Assembly: GCA_030844895.1 (NCBI GenBank)
Contig: CM061227.1
Location: 76,186,575-76,250,574, forward strand
Source: Ambrosia x helenae
Taxonomy: Eukaryota; Streptophyta; Magnoliopsida; Asterales; Asteraceae
Direction of reading: 5' to 3'
DNA length: 64,000 bases
This document shows positions 44,687 through 55,678 of this stretch, piece after piece (the stretch's first letter is position 1; every line of letters starts with the position of its first letter). A model generated the notes under the pieces. The model did no database searches, was not told where the DNA came from, and saw only the letters and a program-made list of their open reading frames with translations. A program made the translations under genes and the position numbers.

Positions 44687-45716
44687 CTTGGTTATAGGGA
44701 ATTAGGTTATTAGAAAAAAAAAATAATCTAGTCTATAACCATAGGAATATAACCAGTATTTGCTCCTTTTACTTGCTATTCTCTATCTCACTCCTACTTC
44801 TTATCCTTACTTTAGTCCCTACAAGAAGATTGTTCTTCATCACAAGATCTACTCTTAGACTAATAAGACAATCCTCAGGTTTAGCCTGAACCACCTTGAG
44901 ATCTTGTCGAAGTTCTAGATTTTAATAACGAACACGTGCAATCTGGAAGGGTGAACGCCTGTATTCTGAGTTTTCTGTCTAGGACTGGAATTGCGCATAT
45001 ATCCCAATCAGACGAGGGACCCGGATGCCTACCTGGGAATTCTCGGGATGAGTGTTCACTTATAGGCTAAAGCATGTCTTCACTATGTTATTAGAATCTA
45101 GAAGTTTTGATAAGTCAACGTTTTCGTTTATTCGTTTTAATTAATGAATAAATGATTACACTCACCTTCCTTAAACTAAGCTCAAAAATCTCAAAATTTT
45201 ACAACTTAAATCAATCTCATTTCATAAACCATCCATGGATTTCACAATCACACTTCACCTTACCATCTTAGCCACTTTTTAAATATTCAACACCCTACCC
45301 AAATCATATAATCTCCATACTATAAAATAAACTCTTTATCAACTATCTTCACATTCACTATCTCTCACAACTTTGATTCTGCTTCAAGAATTTTTCATCA
45401 TCCTCTCAAGAACTAAATTCATATCCTTCACCTTCTCACACATGAGCTAGTTACCCATGATAACCAAACTATTGAAACTTGATTGTGTGTTGCATCAAAC
45501 ATAATCCTTAGTTATACATGAGGATTCGACTATTTGCCTTATTTGAACATTTGAAACTAGAATTCATGGAATATAAGCTATTTACTATAGACACACCTAG
45601 AGTCATTAACCTTATCTAGGGCAACTCTATTACAACTCGTATGCTATACTTGATACTTGATTGCTTACATGTACATATTATCAATTTGCAATTCATGTGT
45701 GTAATAATTGGTACAC

Positions 45717-45896
45717 TTAATCAAACAACTGATAGAGGATGAGGTACTTGCTCAACAGTTAGTAGAGTACAAAATAACCTACTCAACGATTGGTAGAGGT
45801 CATCATGCCTGCTCAACAGTCGGTAGAGGCCCTACAACCTGCTCAACGACTGGTAGAGGCTATCATACCTGCTCAACAATCGGTAGAGGTTCCTAC
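45717..45896 (+). repeat. 30-bp tandem repeat inside the LTR element
   Basis: Six units of about 30 bases, the best being cctgctcaacagtcggtaga plus ggccctacaa; a seventh is degraded. The repeat keeps one frame open over 92 codons (CSTIGRG-type decapeptides), but the reading does not extend beyond it. Confidence 0.9.
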
Positions 45897-46408
45897 TCAC
45901 TGACTGGTAGAAGTCTTTTTCCTGCTCAACAGTTGGACTCATTTTTGGATACATGGTTAATCATATTATTTTACATGTGTGTCTAGAGTTATAGAAGGAC
46001 ACAAAACCCTAATGTAAGGTAAATTGGTGATTGCGGTCCGGAACGTAATCATGAATTTACAGGTACGTTAAGGTAGTGTGAAATTCTATCAAGGTTTTCG
46101 GTAGTTGACCAATTATAAACCTTAGTTATCTGGTAGTTCATTTAGTCTTTCAATAGTCCATCAACTCATTCCTTTTAGGACTCCTAAAACTTAAGATTCT
46201 TATTCTCCTTGCTATTTCAGATGAACCTAATCCAACCTTAAAACTCACACATATCAAAACTCTTACCCAAATTATTCGAAACAGTTTATTCTATTACCTA
46301 TAAATTTATGTCATGCCTTAACTCGAAACTTCCCAAACCACCCTTGTCCTAATTTCTACCCAATCACCTTCACCCTGTGTTTTCAATAAACTTCGGGACG
46401 AAGTTTCC

Positions 46409-46423
46409 AAAAGTAGGGGAGAC
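46409..46423 (+). promoter_or_regulatory. polypurine tract
   Basis: AAAAGTAGGGGAGAC immediately before the 3' LTR, nearly identical to that of the chromovirus. Confidence 0.9.
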
Positions 46424-47645
46424 TGTAACAGTGCAAATTTTCCCCAAAATTTTAATACATAAAAAGCCCTTATATGTATATATATATATATTATTACACC
46501 TTTATCATTAATATTATACAAATGTGCCTAAGTCTTTATTTATCCTAACTCACAACTTATATACATACATAAATGTATATAAAATAATAATAATAATATG
46601 ATTCTAAATTCTTTTTTTTTTCACATACAAGATTTTTTTTTTATTTAAATAAAGCCTTGAGTCAAATAGTCAAAGTCCTAGTCAAAGTCTTAGTCAAACA
46701 GTCAAAGTCTTAGTCAAATAGTCAATTCATCATAAAAACCTTACTTTATGGTGTTGACCAATTTTAATGGCTAATTGAATCCAAAACTAGTATAAAAACC
46801 CACCTATGACCCATTATACTTTGCACCTCTAAATCGATTGTTTCAATCCGAATAAACTTTCCCTCATACCTTTCTTCTATAGTCTATTACTTCTACAATT
46901 GAAGCTTTGATTATAAGCTCTTGTAATTGGCAACTTTGGGGCTACACATATTCTATTTCTCGAGACTTAATACTTTGCTAAGGTGAGTTTACGTAACCAT
47001 GTTTATGCGATTCTTTATACTTGCAACAATTATTTAAGCAATTCAACATGCATGTCTAGTAGTAAACTTTATTGCCTCATGAATTAGTCAACAGTTTCAA
47101 CGAGTTTCAACATTACATAATCATTAGCTATGGCCAAGCGGCGATGCTCAATAATAGATCTATTGGATTGACAACCCCACCCGGATACGTGTACCTCCTA
47201 CATAGGTAACGTGGGTGATTGTTATCGTTCAACATATTACTAAGGTGAACCGTAGATGACGGGATGGACCTAAACTAGTCGGAGGTTTGATTATGTCAAC
47301 ATATTATACTATTCATGTAGACTTAAATTTACGATAGACATACGAATTGCTAAACTTTTATACTTAAACTATATGCTTAACATGGATTATGTATTCTCAC
47401 CAACTTCTAGTTGACCCCCCCCATTTTTCCAAACTCAACAGGAAATACTGATGCTTGAAGTCTAGAGCTAGCATGAGGAGATATTTGAAAGTTTTAAGCT
47501 TTGTTTGATTATTTGATGTAGACTTTAATGTAATTCAATATTGTAATGTAATAAAGGATTATTTAAACATATGTATTATCATGAGCTACTGAACAATCAT
47601 CAATACGTGACATCCGATGTTTCCGCCATCGGTTGGGGTGTTACA
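46424..47645 (+). repeat. 3' LTR of non-autonomous element
   Basis: Close copy of the 5' LTR; TATA-like box at about 46787 and AAGGTGAGTT at 46980-46989. Confidence 0.95.
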
Positions 47646-47650
47646 CCGGG

Positions 47651-47714
47651 AGTCCATTACACCGAGGTTAAAGTTACTTTCTTCTGACACTTAACCTAAA
47701 AGTTACTAGCCAAT
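47651..47714 (-). other. LINE 5' UTR and original ORF1 start
   Basis: The displaced 5' end of the LINE: the ATG lies at 47655-47657 (minus strand), followed by three further codons up to the LTR insertion, with 57 bases of leader between ATG and target duplication. Confidence 0.8.
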
Positions 47715-47728
47715 AACCATACTCATAT

Positions 47729-48032
47729 AATTTGAAAATCTGAAGCACAAATATAATCTTTCATATAATAATTATGAATGCTGATGTATGTATTAAGCCT
47801 TTATTGCTCATTTATGTATATCTATATATGGTCAATTTTGGTTTGATTAAGGTCTCTTACCCATATGAGACACACAAATTAAATCTTACATTTAATAATA
47901 ATAACAACCTAATGGGGTTGTTATTTATACCTCTCGAGAGCTCGGGTTTCTAACCTGAGTATGTCAACCTGCTTTGACCAAAGTTTGGCTGAGTTGACCC
48001 AAATAGTCCAGCTTCCTTTTAAACCCATTTAT
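47729..48032. other. intergenic AT-rich DNA
   Basis: Nothing recognisable. Confidence 0.5.
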
Positions 48033-48048
48033 ATATAAGCACCCACTG

Positions 48049-48167
48049 GCCAATGGGGTGGGTTCCATTGGTAAAGGCAGAGCCTTTAGAACACCTAGGT
48101 TGTGGGAGGTCTTGGGTTCAAGTCCCAAAGACTACAAGGATTAAAGAGAAATTAACCTTTCAAAAAA
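48049..48167 (+). mobile_element. tRNA-derived SINE, complete
   Basis: Perfect 16-bp duplication atataagcacccactg at 48033-48048 and 48168-48183. The 119-base body has an A-box-like ggtaaaggcag and a B box GGGTTCAAGTCCC, and ends attaacctttc plus A-tail. No coding. The second duplication copy overlaps the first bases of the adjoining LTR. Confidence 0.9.
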
Positions 48168-48181
48168 ATATAAGCACCCAC

Positions 48182-50174
48182 TGTAACACCCAACCGATGG
48201 CAGAAACATCGAGGTGTCACGTAGTAATAGTCGTTCAATAGCTCATGGTACTAAATGAAAGTTGAATATAATTAAATGATTTACAACTGTCGTGCAAATT
48301 AATGATTACATAAACTTGATTCATATAAACTAGGTCCAAAGCTCCTAGTGTTTCTAAGCCTTTTACAACTTTCTAATAGCAAATAAAACCTGAAACATGT
48401 TAAGTTGGAAAGATGGGGGGTCAACTATAAATAGTTGGTAAGAACACATAGGTTTTAGCATGTAATAGAAAACAATATTCTGTATAGCAATCATAGTTGA
48501 GATATATCAATTAATAATGTTAGAGTATGAGTCCGACATGTAACAATGCGTCTTTTATACAATCAAACCTTGTGTCGACTGAGACCTAACTCGCAAATTA
48601 GTAAAAATTGTAAACTGTTTTCGATCATCCCTGAGTTTATGCGGGGGGGGGGGGGATGGGTTTGTCAGACCTATAGCGCTATAATCTAAACAGGCGGCTT
48701 GATCAATGTTAATGATTGTATTGTATCTTTTTGTTACAAATCAAAATGAATCAACAAGTTTCAACATAATGAGAATGAGTAATTGTTATTGTATAAAAAT
48801 GTTTAAACATGTTTCACCCCAAAAATGTAAAACAGTAAAAAGGGGCTATGTAAACTCACCTTAGCACAAGTGTTGGATTTTTTGAAATAGTCTAAATGTG
48901 GCAAAACGATTCCAAGTATTTCCTAAGTTCAAGGCAATAAAATAAGTGCTAAGAACTTAAGGGTCTAAGTTTTCTAGTCTATAGGCATTCTAGGGTTTCT
49001 AATTGGGGATTGACGATCATTTATTAATTAATTGAAATAGTCGTTAATAAAAGAAGAAATTTATAAAATAAATCAACAAAATAAAAATTGTAAAATCTTG
49101 ATCAATGGTTGTTGTACTAAAATAATAATGTGTAAGAATAATTTTTATAAAATTATTTTCCTAATTAGAGTTTATATAATGAATTTTAACATATTAATCT
49201 AAACATGTAATAATATTTAAAAATATTAAATTTCACAAAATTCAGAAAATAAAATTATATTCTGATCTAAATTAATAAAAACAAATCTATGTGAAATTTT
49301 GATGCAAAAATGATGAAAATAAATTTATTAGGAATTTTATAATGATTAGAATAAGTTAAATTGATTAAAAATAATTAATTATTTTTTTCGAAAATAAAAT
49401 TATAGTTTTATAAAGATTATTAGTTTATAAGCCTAAAGTAATTTTTTTAGAATTTTTATAAACTGTTTAGTAATATTTCTAGATTTAATTTATTTAAAAA
49501 ATAAACTTGTAATATTTAATATATATTATTAAATAAATAAATTTTCTGAAAATACTAATTATATTATAAATTTTATCAGTTATATATCATAAAATAAATT
49601 TTATAGATTTACAAATTAGATTTGATATTATAAATCTATTTTAAAAGTTAAATAACTATTATTAGATGTAATAGCAAAAGAAATTGGGTAAAAAAAAATT
49701 ATGGTGGTTTAATGAGGATCGAACTCGGGTCTATGACTAGGTTGGGTTTAATCACAAGTGTGGCCACTACCAAACCATACCCTGAGAAATATGTTTTAAT
49801 TAGATTCAATTTAATTATATACTGTGTTCGAATGATAATATGATTCCATAATAATAAAAAAAAAACGTTAGGGCTTAGTGTCGAACCAAGACCTTTTGTT
49901 TCAACCACAGTATGCAAAAACCATCTGATCTAGATTAGGAGCTTGTTTAAATTGTTTCAAAAATGTTTTTAACTATCGTGAATTGTATCATCTTCCCCAA
50001 ATTTTACATAAGAACCCTAAAATCCTATTCAATTGAATACGCGATTAGAGCCTAATTAACCATAGGGTTAATGGTTAATAATGCCGAACAATGTGCAGAA
50101 AACAACCAATTAAATCATACCTTTAAGGAACGCTTCCAAAACGAGAGTCAAACTGAAAGTCAAATCTCCTCGAT
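48182..50174 (-). mobile_element. LTR fragment, chromovirus-like
   Basis: Starts TGTAACACCCAACCGATGGC, matching the inverted 3' end of the 43.4-kb LTRs. It keeps the block ...aaaatgtaaaacagtaaaaaggggc...taaactcacctt (48811-48862). The other end is not found before the assembly gap, and the extent right of about 49 kb is uncertain. It includes a 13-base G run (48643-48655) and two regions with anticodon-less tRNA-like words around 49720 and 49870. Confidence 0.6.
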
Positions 50175-50274
50175 NNNNNNNNNNNNNNNNNNNNNNNNNN
50201 NNNNNNNNNNNNNNNNNNNNNNNNNNNNNNNNNNNNNNNNNNNNNNNNNNNNNNNNNNNNNNNNNNNNNNNNNN
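50175..50274. other. assembly gap (100 N)
   Basis: Run of exactly 100 N, the conventional size for a gap of unknown length. Order and distance across it are unverified. Confidence 0.99.
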
Positions 50275-51040
50275 GCTTACCTACGGATTCAAACATTTCA
50301 TTCCTACCTTTCATTCATATACAGACTGCTCTCTATCACTTGAGAGTCATCTGCCTTAACCCATAACTATCATCTAGTTACTTATCAATTCATTGCCATA
50401 ATTAGTTTATAGGCACAATTCACATACATTTGGATTAATACCTTCCGAGGGAACCCCTTCCCATTTTACTTGTTAAGAAGGTTTATTCCACCCCCTATCC
50501 ACACGATCGCTTACTTTCCAATTTACCAAGTATACCTATGATGATTCTCTTGGTCTCACGTGTATCATATGCTTCTTGCGCACTGCCAAGCACGCAGTCC
50601 ACATACTGTCCACGTGTCTTCATGTAATCATCACCTTATGCCTGCGGATTGGGTTTCAGTTTCGTGCTACACTTTCAATTTCCTTCCCTAAACAACATGG
50701 TTGTTTTCCACCTAAATTTTACCATCCCTGAGGATTTTCTCCCATCGGTACCAATGTATTAATACTACGTACATGCGAGCATTCTATCCTTTTCCACAAT
50801 TTCCGAGATCTATCTTGGATCGTGTCCTTGAGACCTCTTCATCATCCACAAAATCTCACCTTAACATAAACATCACAATTAGTTTTTAACACGTCATGTG
50901 AGTTAATATTAAATTCTACCTTTGGGCCTTGATCGAGTCTTGGATTGTTCGGTCACTGATTTCAAGAGAACACAAGTTTGAGTTCTTGTACTTACTTCCT
51001 TGTATAAGATTTCACTAAAATCAGGGCTCTGATACCAACT
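50275..51040 (-). mobile_element. LTR element leader, non-coding
   Basis: Ends on the right with a tRNA-iMet primer site (minus strand TGGTATCAGAGC, 51037-51026) three bases from an LTR end at 51041. No coding frame; probably the 5' interior of a degraded or non-autonomous element. Confidence 0.55.
51026..51037 (-). promoter_or_regulatory. primer-binding site, tRNA-iMet
   Basis: Minus-strand TGGTATCAGAGC next to TGTAACACCC at 51041. Confidence 0.85.
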
Positions 51041-52328
51041 TGTAACACCCTAAACCATTTTAACTAAAAATACGCAGCGGAAATACGCACTAGAAAATTT
51101 CTTGCTTTATAAAAACATTTCGAATGTTTGGAAGCCATATCTAAGAGCTATTTTAGGTGTTACATCTTTTATTTTTTCTTATTACGTTCAACACAACTCA
51201 TCTTTATTTGGTTACGTGTCTGTGACCACGTACAATCCTCGTCTTTGCTCGATCTCTATCCTTTCCTTGCTTCATTAGGTAGACAAGACAACCTACAATA
51301 ACCACGTAACTGTTTCGTTAGTTCATTAAGTGACTTCATGAAAATTACTCACAATGTGGAAATAACATCCAACAATACTCAGTGATCCTGTTCAAACGCC
51401 TTTTGCAAGTTCGGGTTTGATATTCGGATCCTACCTCCAATTTCCAAGCATTCAAACTTACATATCTGCATCTTTATTACCATTCTCATAATAAAGGATT
51501 AATAACACTACAATACATGCATGCGTACAATTCCCCTACACAACTTATCTTGACTCATCATGTTATTCTTCCTTCATGTGTTCACTAGGACAAACATGAC
51601 GTTTCTAGTCCTATACTATATCTACACATAAGGGCCAACCTTTACATACATAAAACTCTCACACAAACCCGGGTATAAGTACCCATAAATACATCACATT
51701 ACTCAATCTATAAAAGCATAACAAACCTAATTACCATACTTGTTACCATATATACACACACATATCAATTTAATTACATACACATGCATCATTCCATACT
51801 TATGTCATATTTGCAAATCCGACATTCCTATTACTTCCAACACCCATACCTAGCATTTACAAAGTCCAACAATGCTTGCCGATGCGTTAGACGCGAATAC
51901 AGATTGCGCGTATAAGTTAAACATCAAAATACATGAAAAACGGACAGTAATCCAGAGGGGGCGCATGATGGTGCACACCAGCGCAAGGTACGCTAGCCAC
52001 CTTGCGCCCCTTGTCTAACCACATCAGAAGGTCAGCGCAAGCTGGCAAGGCACCAGCGCAAGGTGCTCTGACGTGCTCTGACCTTGCGCTCCTGTCCGGT
52101 TTTGCTACTAACTTTGGGGGTTTCGCACAAAATCAAAGATATTGATACCCCAAAGCAATGTACACTTAACCTTAGCCTTTTTGAAGCCTAAAAGGACATA
52201 TTTTTATCGTCCCATTCGGTTTTCTAAGATTCATACAAATCATTTTACTAAGTTATATATCTATCAATAACTCGTTTGTTCTCAAGCATAGAAAAACTAC
52301 ATTTAATCCATTGCTACCTTCCTTACCT
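51041..52328 (-). mobile_element. LTR fragment with reiterated GCGCAAGG words
   Basis: Begins TGTAACACCCTAAACC after the primer site. A TTTTAGGTGTTACA at 51151-51164 could mark the other end of a very short (124-base) LTR, or be coincidence. Around 51955-52095 the words CAGCGCAAGG and CCTTGCGC recur at least six times in both orientations, as in U3 regions of the other LTRs. The right end is not determined. Confidence 0.45.
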
Positions 52329-53192
52329 TGCATCAATATTAATGTTCCATCCTTTCATGATTCCCATTCTTCTTACACACACGTATATATGTATACATGA
52401 TATATTTCATCAAACACATGGTGTGCGTACAACACTCTAAGCTCAATGTACAAGTATTTCATGCTTAGCTTCTTACTTGATGTTATCAATTACTATTCTT
52501 CTTCCCTACATCAATGTTATCAAGTATTTCATCCTTTAAGTGATATATTTGAACCACAAAAACCTTTCCTCGTTGCACCTTCCAAAAGCCTTTATCCTGA
52601 AATCTGCAACCTTCCCTTTGCGAGTCATATGAGTTGTACCATAAGTCGTCGGCGCTCCTACCTATATACCCAGAAAACCATATAAATATGCGCAAAATAA
52701 ATTTGTATGCAAGAATTGACAGATATGAAAGTAATGTGATAATAGAGACAATTGATAGTAGGTTAACATGAGGATTGTATTTTAGAGAGTATTCATGTGG
52801 GAATTTAGTTGATTGTATGCTTTGGTAAGAAGTATACATTTGTAACGTGTACGTTATGCTTAATAATATGGTGCATACTATATGTTGAGTTAATTTGTAA
52901 GATGAATGATCTTGTATGTTAATGAGATGTGAATATGATGACATGAAAGGATAGGATGGAGGACTTAAGCGTGAGAGGTTATGGGTCAAGATGAGGCAAC
53001 TAAACAAGCATGAACTTGGAGGACTTAAGGTAAGTGATTCCTGAACACAAATAAATGAAATTATACATATATACGTGTGTGTAAGAAGAATGGGAATCAT
53101 GAAAGGATGGAACATTAATAATGATGCCAAGGTAAACATTTACCCAACCACCCTCAACCCTGCGTTTTTAATAACTTTGGGGCGAAGTTCTC

Positions 53193-53207
53193 AAAAGTAG
53201 GGGAGAC
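53193..53207 (+). promoter_or_regulatory. polypurine tract
   Basis: aaaagtaggggagac followed by TGTAACATGG, the start of a 3' LTR on the plus strand (53208). The preceding ggggcgaagttctc matches the other two elements. The LTR seems broken at about 53458 by another TGTAACGCCCC end. Confidence 0.8.
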
Positions 53208-53457
53208 TGTAACATGGTGTATTTTTCCCCAATTTTGATTAGAAAAATCACCACCTTACCTATATAACCATATCTAATTTTTCTTTATTTCAAAACATTC
53301 TTATAATAAGAATAATAATAATAATAATATATTAAACATTTCATGTTTTTTTAAACCTTAACAAAGCTTGTAAAAGTTTACATCTTATATTATAACAAAA
53401 CCATCTTAAGGCTCAAACCATAACCAAACAAATAACCCAAACCAAAACCACCCATAA
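53208..53457 (+). mobile_element. truncated 3' LTR
   Basis: Starts TGTAACATGGTG right after the polypurine tract; about 250 bases are visible before TGTAACGCCCCAC begins a different LTR-like end. No partner 5' LTR is found. Confidence 0.55.
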
Positions 53458-54895
53458 TGTAACGCCCCACAATGCGATTTAATACATTATTGCATGAAAT
53501 AATTAACTAGGCTAGTTTATCTAGTTAAAGTGTCTTGTTAAGTAAAAATAAAGTAAGTAATTGACAATAGATCAGCTATCAAAGTTGAGGAACTGGAAAC
53601 GTAACTTCTAATTAAAGTTATTAAAACTTGATAGTGGAAGAGAAATTTCCAAATTTCTCTTGTAGGGTGTCGCCATTTTTGAAGGAAAGAAAGGGGACCA
53701 AGAACAAACTGAAATTATGGAATTCCATGGCTAGATTGAAGCTAAAACACCTACATGTTTGAAGATTTATAGTCATCTAGTGTTAATAAACATGAGGTAA
53801 GTGATAGAATTTCTTTGATGACAAAATACTAGGGTTCATACATAATTAATGTGTGAATTCATGTGGAGACTAGATGCAAATTATGATTGAAATTTGTATG
53901 TATGTTAATTTTGTGGAAATTTAGCAAATTGAAGAGGTCTCATGGAGTTTGAAAGTGAGTGTTGATCTTGGGTGTAACCCAGGAGCATTCTTGGTTAAGT
54001 TGATATATAAATTGAAAGAATGTGATGTTTTGCTATATTTGATGTATATTTAATGAATGGTACTTGATGTAGGGAAGAAGAATGGTAATTAATAACATCA
54101 AGTAAGAAGCTAAGCATGAAATACTTGTACATTGAGCTTAGAGTGTTGTACGCACACCATGTGTTTGATGAAATGTCTAGATGAGTATGATGTATGAATT
54201 TGTATGCAAGACTTGACAAATATGAAAGTAACGTGATAATAGATACAATCGATAGTAGGTTAACATGAGGATTGTATTTTAGAGAGTATTCATGTGGGAA
54301 TTTAGTTGATTGTATGATTTGGTAAGAAGTATACACCGGTATTTGGGGTTCGCCGGAAACTCGCCGGCAGCGAGATCCTTTACCGGAAAATACGAGAGGA
54401 GGGAAGTTGATGTTTTATTTTTTTTAAATTTTCAGAATTTGGCAAAACTGGCCCTTATAGTTTTAAGCTTATAAATATTATATTAGAACCTTATAATTTC
54501 TTTATAAAACATAACTAAACTTCAACTTTATATAAACTCTTCCTTTTTTTTTTGTAAGACCTTTTCATAAACTGGCCCTTATAGTTTGTAAGACCTTTTC
54601 ATAAATGCAAACTCTTCCTTTTTTTTTTGTGAGACCCATATGCAACCTCTTAACCAAAAAGCCTTTATACTGCAGTCCACAACATACCATTAGAGATTTG
54701 AAGGAGCTGTACTATACGTCATCGACGCTCCTTTAAGTGATATATTTGAACCACAAAAACCTATCCTCGTTGCACCTTCCAAAAGCCTTTATCCTGAAAT
54801 CTGCAACCTACCCTTTGCGAGTCATATGAGTTGTACCATAAGTCGTCGGCGCTCCTACCTATATACCCAGAAAATCATATAAATCTGCGCAAAAT

Positions 54896-55673
54896 ACCAG
54901 CCTCTGAGCTACATAATAAAGCTGTGGTTTACTACTCCTCTGCGATTTGACTACTGCACTAAAAGTTCTTTACTTAAGTAGCTAATCAAATTAACAACGA
55001 ACACCAAACATCACAATGTGGAATCATATTTTTGTAATCAAATAGATTACTAATCTATATTGAATGATTGAATTCTAAAAGAAATGTTTGGAGTCAGCCT
55101 GACTCATAAGAAAATAACTCATTTTGACTTGTGACTTTAGACCCAACCAAACAAATATTATCATCTTTTGCTAATACATTGTTTTTAAATAATTTCACAA
55201 TCATGTAAGTGGAGGATTAAAAGTCAAGACACTTACGTCATCCAATTCAAGCATATGGATTTCAAGTTAGGTGAAAGCAAGCTGCCGGGGTCACTCAAAT
55301 GGTTGAGAACGTGATATTTTCCACTGAGCTCTTCAACAACTATTTCAAACAATTCATTAAGGGATGATTTGGTATATTAAAAAATAAAAATGTAAACAAC
55401 AAAATAAAAATGGCAGTCAGTCATATGTTACCTGGTAGCAATAGTCTTCACAATCTCAATACTTGGGTTATGGTACACGCACGTTGCAGATGTAAAACTT
55501 AGATGAAGCTGACCTTTTATAAAGTAATGCTAATATGACGTGTGAGGCTCTATATTGGGGGAAGTTGCTATCTCCTCCCATTAGCTTTGATGAATAGGTT
55601 GCAGGTAAAATATGTAAGAATGAGTGAACATGTGAACTGTTAGGCCTAATAACCTTAGGTGAAATAAGAAAAC
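54896..55673. other. non-coding, possible decayed exons on minus strand
   Basis: A possible donor site (minus strand ...GCTACCAG|GTAACA at about 55432) follows an open stretch, but no family is recognised. Confidence 0.3.
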
Positions 55674-55678
55674 AGTTA

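Larger units (their letters stand above)
43444..47645 (+). mobile_element. non-autonomous LTR retrotransposon (4.2 kb)
   Basis: LTRs of 1228 and 1222 bases (43444-44671, 46424-47645) flank a 1752-base interior without a coding frame. TSD ccggg at 43439-43443 and 47646-47650. The tRNA-iMet primer site (44675-44686), the leader (atagggaattagg) and the 3' interior (cgggacgaagtttccaaaagtaggggagac) closely match the chromovirus at 14-24 kb, so it is a derivative that presumably borrows Tekay-like enzymes. LTRs differ at few sites (TA-run length, one missing copy of a repeat), indicating recent insertion. Sense is opposite to the host LINE. Confidence 0.93.
37901..47714 (-). mobile_element. full-length L1-like LINE, interrupted
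   Basis: Flanked by a perfect 14-bp duplication, aaccatactcatat (37887-37900 and 47715-47728). On the minus strand it runs from a ~57-base 5' UTR through ORF1 (RRM protein) and ORF2 (endonuclease, RT, zinc finger) to an A-tail at 37901-37909. Subtracting the 4207-base nested LTR insertion with its duplicated target, the LINE is about 5.6 kb, a normal full length. ORF1 and ORF2 overlap as ATGA. ORF2 changes frame about six times, so the copy is dead. Confidence 0.93.
52329..54895. repeat. block of nested direct and inverted repeats
   Basis: 52329-52400 is inverted at 53060-53135. 52420-52510 is inverted at 54060-54170. 52543-52695 recurs directly at 54731-54887. 52700-52840 recurs directly at 54190-54335. 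The 52543-52695 unit, read on the minus strand, looks exon-like: it is preceded by ag and encodes ADDLWYNSYDSQREG and GFWKVQRGKVFVVQIYH. A third, more diverged copy is at about 54660-54730. I do not recognise the protein. Confidence 0.6.

Noticed and set aside
45717..45935. CRISPR-like array
   Set aside because: Units are contiguous 30-bp tandem repeats without unique spacers, in a plant retrotransposon.
49690..49920. tRNA-like sequences (gaggatcgaactcgggtc and cgaaccaagacc)
   Set aside because: B-box-like words only; no cloverleaf or A box could be assembled, and they lie inside an LTR fragment.
51041..51164. A 124-bp LTR of a TRIM-like element
   Set aside because: Ends are suggestive, but no second copy or target duplication is visible, so I left it as a note.
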